From the NCBI GenBank assembly GCA_944325945.1, contig CALVBW010000017.1:56345-120344 (forward strand): DNA of 64,000 nucleotides, written 5' to 3'. The first letter of the stretch is position 1; each line of letters starts with the position of its first letter. This document shows, one piece after another, positions 56,359 through 64,000 of the stretch. The notes beneath the pieces were generated by a model, which saw only the letters and a list, made by a program, of their open reading frames with translations, made no database searches and had not been told where the DNA came from. Source of the stretch: Candidatus Gastranaerophilales bacterium (GTDB lineage: Bacteria; Cyanobacteriota; Vampirovibrionia; Gastranaerophilales; Gastranaerophilaceae). A program made the translations under genes and the position numbers.

Positions 56359-57520
56359 TCTCGGCCTTTAAATTTTTCTGATATTCCTCGTTATCAATAA
56401 TTTTCAATTTTTGACCTTCGGCTGCGATATTCTGGATACCTGCGACGACAACCACATCATCCGCTTTCAAGCCGTCAGTAACAACCCAGTTGTTATTTAT
56501 GCTGTCAGCAACTTTTATATCGCGTCTTACAGCTTTGTTATCCTGAACAACCCACACGTAATATCCGCTCATCGGGTCGCCTTTTGTACAGGCTTGAGGA
56601 ATTGTCATATATTCAACCATTTTAGGTGCTATGAGTTTAACCTTCATGTAATTTCCCGGAACCAGCCAGCCGCGTTCATTGTCAAATACCGCACGCAGAC
56701 TAATTGAACCGGAATCTTTATCTATTTTGTTATCCACAAAATCAACGGTACCGACTTTATCATACCAGTCCCCGCCGTCAAACTGCACCTGTACTTCAAC
56801 ATCTTTGAAATGATTACTTGCTCTCAAAAGATTGACAAAGTCCTCGCCCTTCAAGCTGAAGGCAACGTACACGGGATTTGTACTTGAGATGTTTACCAGA
56901 GAGCCTGAGGTTGCGGTTACGTAATTTCCTTCAGTAATATTAACTTTGCCTATTCTGCCGTCAATCGGTGATTTGATATTTGTATAGCTTAAATTTACCC
57001 TTGCCAGCTCATACTGTTGTCTTGCAGCCTCAAGAAGCGCTCTGTTCTGGTTTCTTGTTGCAAGACTCTGGTCAACGTCCGATCTGCTTATCAAATCCTC
57101 TTTGATAAGCGCGTTTGCTCTGTCCAATTCCTGCTGGGCATTGGTTAAAAGCGCACTGTATTGATTAACCGTTGCACGTGCGTTATTAACCTCGATTTGA
57201 TACTCCCTGGGGTCTATCTGGAAAAGCATCTGACCTTTTTTTACAAAATCGCCTTCCTTGAAGAATTTTTTTATCAAAAATCCCGGAACACGCGCGATTA
57301 CATCAACCGAATATTTTGCCTCAACTCTTCCCGTTGCTTCCGCATTTATAAATACATCCTGCATATGCGGTGTATCAACTACTACCTCTTTTGGAATACT
57401 ATTCAACTTTGCCTGAATTACGGCTGCTATTTTTCCGCTCACTTTATTATATATTATCGGCACTATAATTATTAACAAAATAACTATCGCAACTTTTTTA
57501 CGCGTTACTTTTATTTTCAT
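56339..57520 (-). CDS. RND periplasmic adaptor (AcrA/MFP family)
   Basis: The 393-residue protein has an N-terminal anchor helix ([20 protein letters not shown]), a lipoyl-like domain ([33 protein letters not shown]), an alpha hairpin and the beta-barrel domain. It bridges the pump and the TolC channel. I chose the ATG at 57520, preceded by GGAGCGGGAT; a TTG four codons earlier is unlikely. First gene of the efflux operon. No adjacent regulator gene is seen. Confidence 0.93.
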   Translation of the reverse strand: MKIKVTRKKVAIVILLIIIVPIIYNKVSGKIAAVIQAKLNSIPKEVVVDTPHMQDVFINAEATGRVEAKYSVDVIARVPGFLIKKFFKEGDFVKKGQMLFQIDPREYQIEVNNARATVNQYSALLTNAQQELDRANALIKEDLISRSDVDQSLATRNQNRALLEAARQQYELARVNLSYTNIKSPIDGRIGKVNITEGNYVTATSGSLVNISSTNPVYVAFSLKGEDFVNLLRASNHFKDVEVQVQFDGGDWYDKVGTVDFVDNKIDKDSGSISLRAVFDNERGWLVPGNYMKVKLIAPKMVEYMTIPQACTKGDPMSGYYVWVVQDNKAVRRDIKVADSINNNWVVTDGLKADDVVVVAGIQNIAAEGQKLKIIDNEEYQKNLKAENEKDIR

Positions 57521-57675
57521 ATCCCGCTCCAACTCTTCTAATCTAATTTTATATTATATTATCCGGCATATCATGTCAATTTTGGCAGATTATATTAAGA
57601 ATTGTAAAAGTCACCTTTTTTTATAAGCAATCCGACATATTAAGCATATTTAATATTAATGTAAGAAGGAAATAA

Positions 57676-58785
57676 ATGCATATTGCGGGAATTAAAAATT
57701 TATTTAAAAAACAGGTTCATTCTGGAAGTATTTTAAACAAACTTACTGAAGTTATACCGGATACAAAAGTTTGTAAAGGACTGACTGAACTTGACAAAAA
57801 ACTATTTGCAGAATATCTGCAGATGCCGCGTTATAAAATGCAAATTACCCCTAAAGAAATAGATAATTTATGTAAATTTGACGGAAATGAATTCATTCTT
57901 GAAGCGTATGAATTGCTCACCCGCAAACTCGGACTGGATGTAAATATACGACCTAAATTGTTTTGGTCAACTGATATGAATAACAATATTGAAGCGGCAT
58001 TTCAACCGCTTAATAATATAATATTATGCAACGCCGAATATTTTCCAAATCTTTCAAAAAAACAACAATTCATTTTGTTAAGACATGAACTACAGCACTA
58101 TATCCAGAATATGGACATCCTGAGACATGAAGAAATAGGCGAAAAAGCTCTGGATAGACTTACAACTAATTATATTAAAGCCCTAAAACAAACTCATGAC
58201 TTGATTTTTAAACAATATCCCATAAAAAAGGCTGTTGAAAATCTCAAAAACCGCGGAGAAGATATTAATTTTATAAATAAATATGTTGAACTTTTTAAAG
58301 CAAAAGATTCAAAAGGAATTGATGAACTTTTTGAATCTACAGGATCTGGATACAGACAAGAACTGACAGGATTCCGGAATAAAATAATTGCAGAACGCGG
58401 TCTGATAAAAAAAGACAGCGCTCTAACTCCCAAAATACAGCAAAATTTTGATGAATTTGCAAATACCGGTTATTACAATCCTGACGGAAATCTTAATTAT
58501 GCAAAATATTTCAATTCTAAAATTGAACAAGACGCTATTCTGGCACAAAAAGCAGCAGATTTTCAATTTTCAAAAGAATGCTGTTATATGAAATATGCCA
58601 AAAACAATTTTTCAATGAGATTAATTCAGAGGAAACCATTAAAGCACTTGAACAAATCGATATTACTTAATCCGGCAGGAATTCCGAGAACGAAACCTTT
58701 TTGCCCTGATCCGCCAGATAAATTTCAGGCGCTTCTTTGTCTTCTGATGACAAATCTACAACAGAAATGCCATTTACCACATTAA
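57676..58785 (+). CDS. Putative HExxH metalloprotein with probable C-terminal frameshift
   Basis: The 369-residue frame has HELQH at residues 137-141 within LLRHELQHYIQN, a zinc-protease type motif, and is otherwise alpha-helical and unrecognised. AAGAAGG precedes the ATG. After residue 312 (YAKNNF) the frame becomes Pro/Cys/Leu rich and runs 119 bases antisense into the next gene. Adding one T to the T5 run at 58608-58612 restores a plausible helical end (NEINSEETIKALEQIDIT) stopping at 58670, just beside the neighbour's stop. A sequencing error or recent mutation is likely. Confidence 0.7.
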   Translation: MHIAGIKNLFKKQVHSGSILNKLTEVIPDTKVCKGLTELDKKLFAEYLQMPRYKMQITPKEIDNLCKFDGNEFILEAYELLTRKLGLDVNIRPKLFWSTDMNNNIEAAFQPLNNIILCNAEYFPNLSKKQQFILLRHELQHYIQNMDILRHEEIGEKALDRLTTNYIKALKQTHDLIFKQYPIKKAVENLKNRGEDINFINKYVELFKAKDSKGIDELFESTGSGYRQELTGFRNKIIAERGLIKKDSALTPKIQQNFDEFANTGYYNPDGNLNYAKYFNSKIEQDAILAQKAADFQFSKECCYMKYAKNNFSMRLIQRKPLKHLNKSILLNPAGIPRTKPFCPDPPDKFQALLCLLMTNLQQKCHLPH

Positions 58786-60226
58786 AGAATTCTTCTTTTT
58801 TTACAGGCTGCGGACCTGCAAAGGTGTTATGCGGGTCTACAAGATAGAAATTTTCATCATCGTAAGAGTCAAATGCATAGGCATGAAATTTAGGATTTCC
58901 ATTTTCATCGACTCCGGCTTTTAATGCAACGACAATGACATTATTCGGATTATCCGCATATTCTTTTAAAGCTGCTTTAAAACTCTTACCCTCTTGAATA
59001 ACGCTGTTGACAGCCATTTTATCATTACCGTCCGTGCTGATACTTATTGCCTTTTTGCCGGTCAACAACTGCAGAGCCTGAACAGAATCACCGCCTTCCA
59101 GAACGGATTCCGTATTTTTAGGTGCATACGCAAGATCAAGGACTGAGCCGCGTGCAATCTTTGTATCAATCAGTCCTTGTCTATACTTTTCCATTGCGAG
59201 TTCTACTGCGGCGACATCTGGATCAGCTGCGGCATAATTCGCACTAATCCTATTCAACAACTCATCTCCGGTAATTTTATAAGTTTTATCAATACCCTTA
59301 AAATAAACATCTACAGAACCGTCATCATTAACGGTTACCGCATTTTTAACAAGTTCTTTAGCTTTTTCATTATCAGATACGGCTGATATTGCAGCAAGAA
59401 GCCAGCAGTCACCGGTTTGTCCCTGTTTGAAATCACCGAGCACACCGTCATTTTTTACATGCTCAAACTTATTAGCTTCTTCATCCCAGCTGTAATACAT
59501 ACCGAAGGCAGTATTTCTATAAACATCAGAGGTATCATTAAGCGGTTCCAAACCCTCATTGTCAGCCAAAAATCGAACTTTTGAAACTTCATTGCCGTCT
59601 TTATCAAAATATTTACCGTTTTCACTGTACAATCCGCTCACGGATACGTCATTAATAGCGGTTTTTCTGAAATAAAAGGAATCTTTATCATATTGATAAT
59701 AGACTTTATTATGGTTTTCATCCTCCGCGTAATAAATATTTTCATTGCCTGTGCTTCTGTATTTTCTATTGAAGGCTAACTGCTGTTTGTACTTAGAAGC
59801 TCCTGCGATTGCATCATCGGAAGATACGACGCCTTTTTTTACAACTGCATACTTTTCACCGTCAGGGGTATAATATACGCCTTTTTTATCGGCATAATTC
59901 CCGTTGTCGCAAACTTTTGCGATATTCGGAGCTTTTTTAAAAGAACTCTTATCACTGCTCCAGAGATAGTAAACTCCGGTTTTTTCATCAAAAAAGTAAT
60001 CGCCGTTTGCTGTGGGTTTTAAACCGAGTTTTGCAGCTTCCTGTTCCTTTATAAATTTTTCGGCCGCAGCCCCTTCTTGCGGAGCATTTCCCGTGGAAGT
60101 TTTACTGTATCCGTCCCAGATAGTGCCGGAAGATGCACTATTTACGTTCCGGGAAGAATTCACATTTGTCTGAGACGTTACTCCTGCACTACTATGTAAA
60201 CTATCAATATAATTAAAATTACCCAT
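58667..60226 (-). CDS. Calpain-like (C2 family) cysteine protease
   Basis: The 519-residue protein has a calpain catalytic core: DFKQGQTGDCWLLAAISAV with Cys at about residue 274, KFHAYAFDSY with His at about 448, and YLVDPHNTF with Asn at about 467. The N-terminal 270 residues contain three or four repeats with Tyr-rich cores (GVYYLWSSDKSSF, KVYYQYDKDSFYF, GMYYSWDEEANKF). There is no signal peptide. AAAGGA precedes the ATG. It is divergent from a second calpain-like gene 170 bases away, suggesting a functional pair. Confidence 0.82.
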   Translation of the reverse strand: MGNFNYIDSLHSSAGVTSQTNVNSSRNVNSASSGTIWDGYSKTSTGNAPQEGAAAEKFIKEQEAAKLGLKPTANGDYFFDEKTGVYYLWSSDKSSFKKAPNIAKVCDNGNYADKKGVYYTPDGEKYAVVKKGVVSSDDAIAGASKYKQQLAFNRKYRSTGNENIYYAEDENHNKVYYQYDKDSFYFRKTAINDVSVSGLYSENGKYFDKDGNEVSKVRFLADNEGLEPLNDTSDVYRNTAFGMYYSWDEEANKFEHVKNDGVLGDFKQGQTGDCWLLAAISAVSDNEKAKELVKNAVTVNDDGSVDVYFKGIDKTYKITGDELLNRISANYAAADPDVAAVELAMEKYRQGLIDTKIARGSVLDLAYAPKNTESVLEGGDSVQALQLLTGKKAISISTDGNDKMAVNSVIQEGKSFKAALKEYADNPNNVIVVALKAGVDENGNPKFHAYAFDSYDDENFYLVDPHNTFAGPQPVKKEEFFNVVNGISVVDLSSEDKEAPEIYLADQGKKVSFSEFLPD

Positions 60227-60396
60227 GACAAATCCTTTTGTATTTTCTTTGTCGGAATTTATCAGTAAAATATTCAGGATTTTTTACGAATTGTTACAAA
60301 TGTTTAAGTTTTGATTTAATAAATGCGAAAGTTTTTTTAAAAATATTCCGATATATAAAATAATAGATATTAACGCAACGCTAGAAGGTTAATGGT

Positions 60397-62067
60397 ATGC
60401 ATGTAGATAAAGTAAAAAGTACGCATAACGGAACTCCGATTAACAGTAAAGGTATAGATTCCGGCAAAACAGAAAAAATGTTTGATTTTGGTGTCCAAAA
60501 TAATAATGAGGGCTTATGCATTGAACATAAAGATGCAAACTGGAAAGAACAATTTAGTTTGGAAAATATTAAGAAAAAATATCCCGAAGGTATATACAAA
60601 TACAGGGAACACGATGAAAAAGGCAGGCATACTGTTGTTGCGACTTCCGCAGAAAAACAGCAGAGCGTAACATATCAATTTTTGAAACGTGATAATTCAA
60701 TCATAATAAAAGAATGGGACGATAAAACGGGAAGCAGCAAAATAACCTATATCAATTCTTCCGGCGAGATTGAATATATCGAAGACAAACAATTGAATGA
60801 GGATAAGACCAGTGTCGGTTTAAGATACAACTATACCGATGAAACAACTGCCGAATTGAAATACAATTCATTAGGTGAAGTTATTCACAAGGTTGTAAAA
60901 GATAAAAATGGAATTATTTTAGAAGAAAATGATTCTGAATCAGGTACTCATAAGATATTTCATAACGGCGTTTTGTATAAAATACATCAAAAAGATAGCA
61001 AAAATCATATATCTACGCATGAAAATTTGTTTGCAAATATGTTATACGATGATATAAAAGGTTTAGGTACCGGCAAAGAATTTGCTGAGCATCTTAATAT
61101 GATTGATAAAGACATTGTAGTTGATGTTTTAAAAGATTATGAGAAAAAGATGAATGAATCTTTGATATCATCAATCCTATGTGAAATAGGTCTTTCCAAA
61201 GAACAACGGCTGGAATATGTCAAAATCATTACCGGGGCTTTATCGGATGTAGACGATGTATATTATAAAGATATTGCTCAAAAAATTAACCGGGAAGCGG
61301 AATATCAACTTAATAAAATCGGATTTGTAAATACTGATTATATTGAATTATTTTTATCAAAATTGAATAAAAGAAAACCTTTTGATTCAAAAAATTTGGA
61401 CATGCCAAACGGTAAAATTGATAAGGATTTTAAACAAGGAAATATTGGTGATTGCTGGTTAATTTCTTCTATTATGGCTTTGTCGTTGCAACCTAAAGGG
61501 AAAAAAATCCTAGAAGATTCAATACAAACTCATGAAGATGGCAGTGTTACTGTAACACTAAAAGGAGTAAATAAATCGTATACTTTCAGCGCAGCAGAAA
61601 TTAACGGTAATAATAACTTGAGTCACGGAGACATGGATGTAAGAGCCATTGAAATGGCTATTGATAACTATTTTTATGACGAAAGAGGAGTAAATACAAG
61701 ATTAGACATTGATGGAAATGATCCTCACCTTGCATTTCAAATCTTAACAGGTAAAAATGGCAGAACACTTACGGCTCATATAATTTCATCAATTAAGGGA
61801 CATTATTTTGATAATACAATAACGGAAAAACAAATAAACGATTTTAATAAAGAAAATCATGTGGTAACTGTGGCAAATAATCGTGATGAAATTCTGAAAC
61901 TTGACGATGAAACTACTTTGATATCTATGCACGAATATTTAGTTAAAAGAGCTGATAGTACAAACGTATATATATTGGATCCCCTAAAAAATTTCTCAAA
62001 TGAAATTACTGTGCCAAGAGAAAAATTTATAGAATTTTTTAATCAGATAAATGAAATGGATTTATAA
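60397..62067 (+). CDS. Calpain-like cysteine protease with annexin-like segment
   Basis: The 556-residue protein has the same core as its divergent neighbour: DFKQGNIGDCWLISSIMALS (Cys at about 353), ISMHEYLVKR (His at about 512) and YILDPLKNFSNE (Asn at about 532). The N-terminal part has beta repeats (GRHTVVATSAEKQQSVTYQF). At residues 218-265, DDIKGLGTGKEFAEHL followed by IVVDVLKDYEKKMNESLISS resembles one annexin repeat, including a GxGT loop and an acidic residue about 38 positions later. AGAAGG precedes the ATG. No signal peptide. Confidence 0.8.
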   Translation: MHVDKVKSTHNGTPINSKGIDSGKTEKMFDFGVQNNNEGLCIEHKDANWKEQFSLENIKKKYPEGIYKYREHDEKGRHTVVATSAEKQQSVTYQFLKRDNSIIIKEWDDKTGSSKITYINSSGEIEYIEDKQLNEDKTSVGLRYNYTDETTAELKYNSLGEVIHKVVKDKNGIILEENDSESGTHKIFHNGVLYKIHQKDSKNHISTHENLFANMLYDDIKGLGTGKEFAEHLNMIDKDIVVDVLKDYEKKMNESLISSILCEIGLSKEQRLEYVKIITGALSDVDDVYYKDIAQKINREAEYQLNKIGFVNTDYIELFLSKLNKRKPFDSKNLDMPNGKIDKDFKQGNIGDCWLISSIMALSLQPKGKKILEDSIQTHEDGSVTVTLKGVNKSYTFSAAEINGNNNLSHGDMDVRAIEMAIDNYFYDERGVNTRLDIDGNDPHLAFQILTGKNGRTLTAHIISSIKGHYFDNTITEKQINDFNKENHVVTVANNRDEILKLDDETTLISMHEYLVKRADSTNVYILDPLKNFSNEITVPREKFIEFFNQINEMDL

Positions 62068-62291
62068 ATATACTCTGATGCCAACCACACTTTCGCCAGA
62101 TAATATCTTATTTATGTAAAAACTCCCCAGGCTCTCTTGCTCGCTCGCGTTTAACGGCATTTCGCGTTTTGCTTTTGTGTTTTCAACACAACCGCAAAAG
62201 CGCTCCAGCCTCAGCTCGCTCGCGCTGGACTCTACACCAAGAGCACTCCGTGCTTGTTGGTTCTCTAACACTTGAAGTTCATGACCAAAAC

Positions 62292-62320
62292 AAAAGCAGG
62301 GACTAGCCCTGCTTTTATTT
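62292..62320 (+). terminator. Intrinsic terminator of the first module
   Basis: AAAAGCAGGG, loop ACTAG, CCCTGCTTTT then ATTTT: a 10-base stem with a T-rich tail. Confidence 0.75.
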
Positions 62321-62509
62321 TGGTACTAAAAAACTTCCCAGATTGGACTGTCTTGGGGCTCTCGCGTTAAACGTGACTACGGTTTTTGCTCCAAAGAACT
62401 TTGTTCTTTTCCGCAAAACACCTCCGCACTCCGCTCGTGCCCCGCTCGAACCTCGGGCAAGGCTTTCGCCTTGCGGTTCTCGTCCAACTTTTAGGCGTTC
62501 ATTACATTA

Positions 62510-62541
62510 CAAGACCCGACACACGGTCGGGTCTTGTTATA
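62510..62541 (+). terminator. Hairpin terminator of the second module
   Basis: CAAGACCCGA, 7-base loop, TCGGGTCTTG: a 10-base stem followed by TTATAG and T5. Confidence 0.65.
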
Positions 62542-62656
62542 GTTTTTCGGACACTTTTGAAATCTGTTTTTGCTTTTCTTAATCGCTATGATTGGCTTTG
62601 TGTTTGAGTTTTTACCGCTTCCCCAAGTCTGAGAGTCGGGGTTTTGAAAAGTCAAG

Positions 62657-63131
62657 AATGTCCGGTTATTAGGACGAAAATGTCCGGTATCTTTCCATAA
62701 AATTTTATAAAATTGCCGAGTTTCCCTATTATATTTGAATTGTAGTCAAGTGTAAAAAGCGGACATTTTGTGTAATTTGCTATTCAAAATTTATATTAAA
62801 CTCGGAAAAACCCCGCAAATTGTGCCTTTTAGAATTATAATTATTTCGCATAATTCTATGATATTTACCCCTAAGTCGGAAGTAATTTTTTTAGTGGGAA
62901 AACGCTTCCCTGACTTTATTTTTCAAATATTTTATCGAAATAAATTCCAAAACTTATGTATGACTTTTCTAAAAGTATGTGTAAAAAATATCGGATTAAT
63001 TTTACCCCTCAAAGCTGGAAACAGAATTGAGAGAAAATAGCAGGTTTTTGTCAAAGAATAAATTCAAACCCTGTTTAAATTGCGTTTAAAAGGTGTTCAA
63101 AAGCAGTTTTATAAAATTTTCTGCTTAAAAT
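62657..63131. promoter_or_regulatory. Possible left end of a Mu-like element
   Basis: AATGTCCGGT occurs as a direct repeat at 62657 and 62679 (22-base period), and the inverse GCGGACATT lies at 62759-62767, upstream of the transposase gene. Repeated binding sites of this kind are typical of Mu-type transposon ends. The stretch 62770-63131 shows no credible gene, only AT-rich DNA. Confidence 0.45.
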
Positions 63132-63146
63132 TCAGATATAATCTGA
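63132..63146 (+). promoter_or_regulatory. Palindromic operator over the transposase -10
   Basis: TCAGAT-ATA-ATCTGA is a perfect 6-base inverted repeat whose centre contains TATAAT (63137-63142), about 90 bases before the transposase ATG. This is the layout of a repressor-controlled promoter. Confidence 0.45.
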
Positions 63147-63237
63147 CACAAAACAACATATTTCCCCCTCAATGACTTCCAATTTGAGAGAAACCAGTCT
63201 AACATACAGTAGCTTTAATAATAAATAAGGATACGGT

Positions 63238-64000
63238 ATGGCAGACATTAATAATAACGATATTTGGATTGATGTTGAGACTTTAGCGAAACTCAAAAAC
63301 ATTACTCGCAGAGCAGTTCGGCTTGCGTTGAACCAAAACAAATATGAATACAAAGTTGAAAATATAAGAGGCGGAAAAACATACAAAATTAAATTATCAA
63401 CACTTGAAGAAGAGCTTCAACTTAAGTATTTTCAGGAATATTATGACGATTATAAAACGTGTGAGAATGAAGTTATTGAACTATCTAATCTCAACATAAA
63501 ACAAGAAAAACTTATATCCGAAAACCAGAGAAAAATTGCTCTTGCCAAGTATGACCTGATTTATGCTTGGCTTGATTTTAGAAAAGAATACAAAAGGGAC
63601 AAGTTGAAAACAAGCGGCAACGTACCCGATAAAGAATTTTTGCAATTATATAATACCGGAATGTTTCAGGAAGAGATTTTTAAAGTCTTGGGTAAAGTTT
63701 CAATAGGTTCACTTTATCGTTGGCGGGCACTTTTAGACTATAACAAAGATTGGACAGCACTTGTCGGACAATATAAATATTCAACAAGAAAAGAATATAG
63801 AACAACTTTAAACGAGGAGCAGATTAAAATATTTATACAAATTCTGCTTTCGCCTAGTGCTTTTTCAATAGGCAAAGCAATTTCATTAACAAAACATATT
63901 TTAAAGGAACGCGGACAGGAAATTTTACCTAAAGATATTACTTTTCGCAGGTACGCAGAATGGTTTCGGGATAACAATTTTGACAAATGGACACTTGCAA
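63238..64000 (+). CDS. Mu-like transposase, N-terminal part (runs off the window)
   Basis: The frame is open from ATG at 63238 (preceded by AAGGA) to the right edge, 254 codons. The start IWIDVETLAKLKNITRRAVR followed by RGGKTYKIKLSTLEEEL is the helix-turn-helix module seen at the N-terminus of MuA/Tn552-like transposases. YAWLDFRKEYKR, then IGSLYRWRALLDYNKDW, are as in the second DNA-binding domain. The DDE catalytic domain would lie beyond the window. The associated ATP-binding protein (MuB) would be expected further right. Confidence 0.8.
   Translation, partial: MADINNNDIWIDVETLAKLKNITRRAVRLALNQNKYEYKVENIRGGKTYKIKLSTLEEELQLKYFQEYYDDYKTCENEVIELSNLNIKQEKLISENQRKIALAKYDLIYAWLDFRKEYKRDKLKTSGNVPDKEFLQLYNTGMFQEEIFKVLGKVSIGSLYRWRALLDYNKDWTALVGQYKYSTRKEYRTTLNEEQIKIFIQILLSPSAFSIGKAISLTKHILKERGQEILPKDITFRRYAEWFRDNNFDKWTLA

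Larger units (their letters stand above)
62115..62541 (+). repeat. Two related GC-rich modules, each closed by a hairpin
   Basis: Both modules (62115-62320 and 62330-62541) begin AAAAACT-CCCAG, carry GGCTCTC and GCGTT-AACG, a middle with a self-complementary TTTTG/CAAAA pair, and GGTTCTC, then end with a strong hairpin. They are richer in G and C than their surroundings. They look like two copies of one structured element, either a small RNA or a repeat, rather than coding sequence. Confidence 0.5.

Noticed and set aside
62115..62541. Integron attC sites in the paired modules
   Set aside because: The expected GTTRRRY/RYYYAAC core pairs in attC arrangement are not found, and there is no integrase gene.
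62343..62582. Plus-strand frame of about 79 codons in the terminator-closed modules
   Set aside because: No ribosome site; the frame runs through the hairpin terminator and the composition is that of the structured repeat.
62768..63040. Plus-strand frame of about 90 codons upstream of the transposase
   Set aside because: It depends on a non-ATG start without a Shine-Dalgarno sequence, and its Ile/Phe/Lys-rich composition is what AT-rich noncoding DNA gives.

Overview
The window looks like chromosomal DNA of an AT-rich Gram-negative bacterium, most likely a gut member of the non-photosynthetic Cyanobacteria relatives (Melainabacteria/Vampirovibrionia, order Gastranaerophilales). This is an inference. 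It rests on five type IV prepilin-like genes with the leader style KKAFTLAEVLITLGIIG, a PilT retraction ATPase, an AcrAB-TolC type export system (so an outer membrane), and the many palindromic intergenic repeats. No rRNA, photosynthesis gene or CRISPR array was seen.

Left part (1-16 kb). On the minus strand an operon-like run of sigma factor, gcvPB and a truncated acyl-CoA dehydratase activase-related gene is followed by a plus-strand universal stress protein. A repeat-rich prepilin locus lies downstream of a def-fmt-aroH operon. That operon ends in a short ORF with a perfect Shine-Dalgarno sequence and a G9 tract. Then come queE and a dnaJ-like gene, a strongly diverged purD-like gene, two unknown genes, a flippase and a cluster of three prepilins.

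Middle part (16-51 kb). This is mostly housekeeping: TolC-like protein, tRNA-Phe, infC (probably with an ATA start), TPR lipoprotein, dusB, argS (with an in-frame palindromic repeat), pilT, recO, rnhB, rbgA, rplS, glyQ, two tandem amino acid permeases, a YibE/F membrane protein, metK, a toxin-antitoxin pair, tRNA-Thr, glmS, clpB, pgi, trxB, a dNMP/phosphomevalonate kinase-like gene, a TPR protein, mnmG, a Cam-type gamma carbonic anhydrase and a DMT transporter. Four copies of a heptad-ended repeat (about 100-126 bp) sit between these genes.

Right part (51-64 kb). tRNA-Gln is followed by a tripartite RND efflux operon (adaptor, pump, TolC). Next is a small cluster of an HExxH protein (with a probable C-terminal frameshift) and two calpain-like cysteine proteases, one of which carries an annexin-like segment. 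The window ends in 1.2 kb of repeat and regulatory DNA and the start of a Mu-like transposase gene.

Three structural themes stand out. First, all three tRNA genes are followed by partial copies of their own 3' ends carrying palindromic inserts, in two cases placed in the T-loop. Second, several genes have a TATAAT box ending exactly six bases before the ATG, the signature of leaderless mRNAs. Third, palindromic repeats have entered coding sequence in frame (argS, a prepilin leader).
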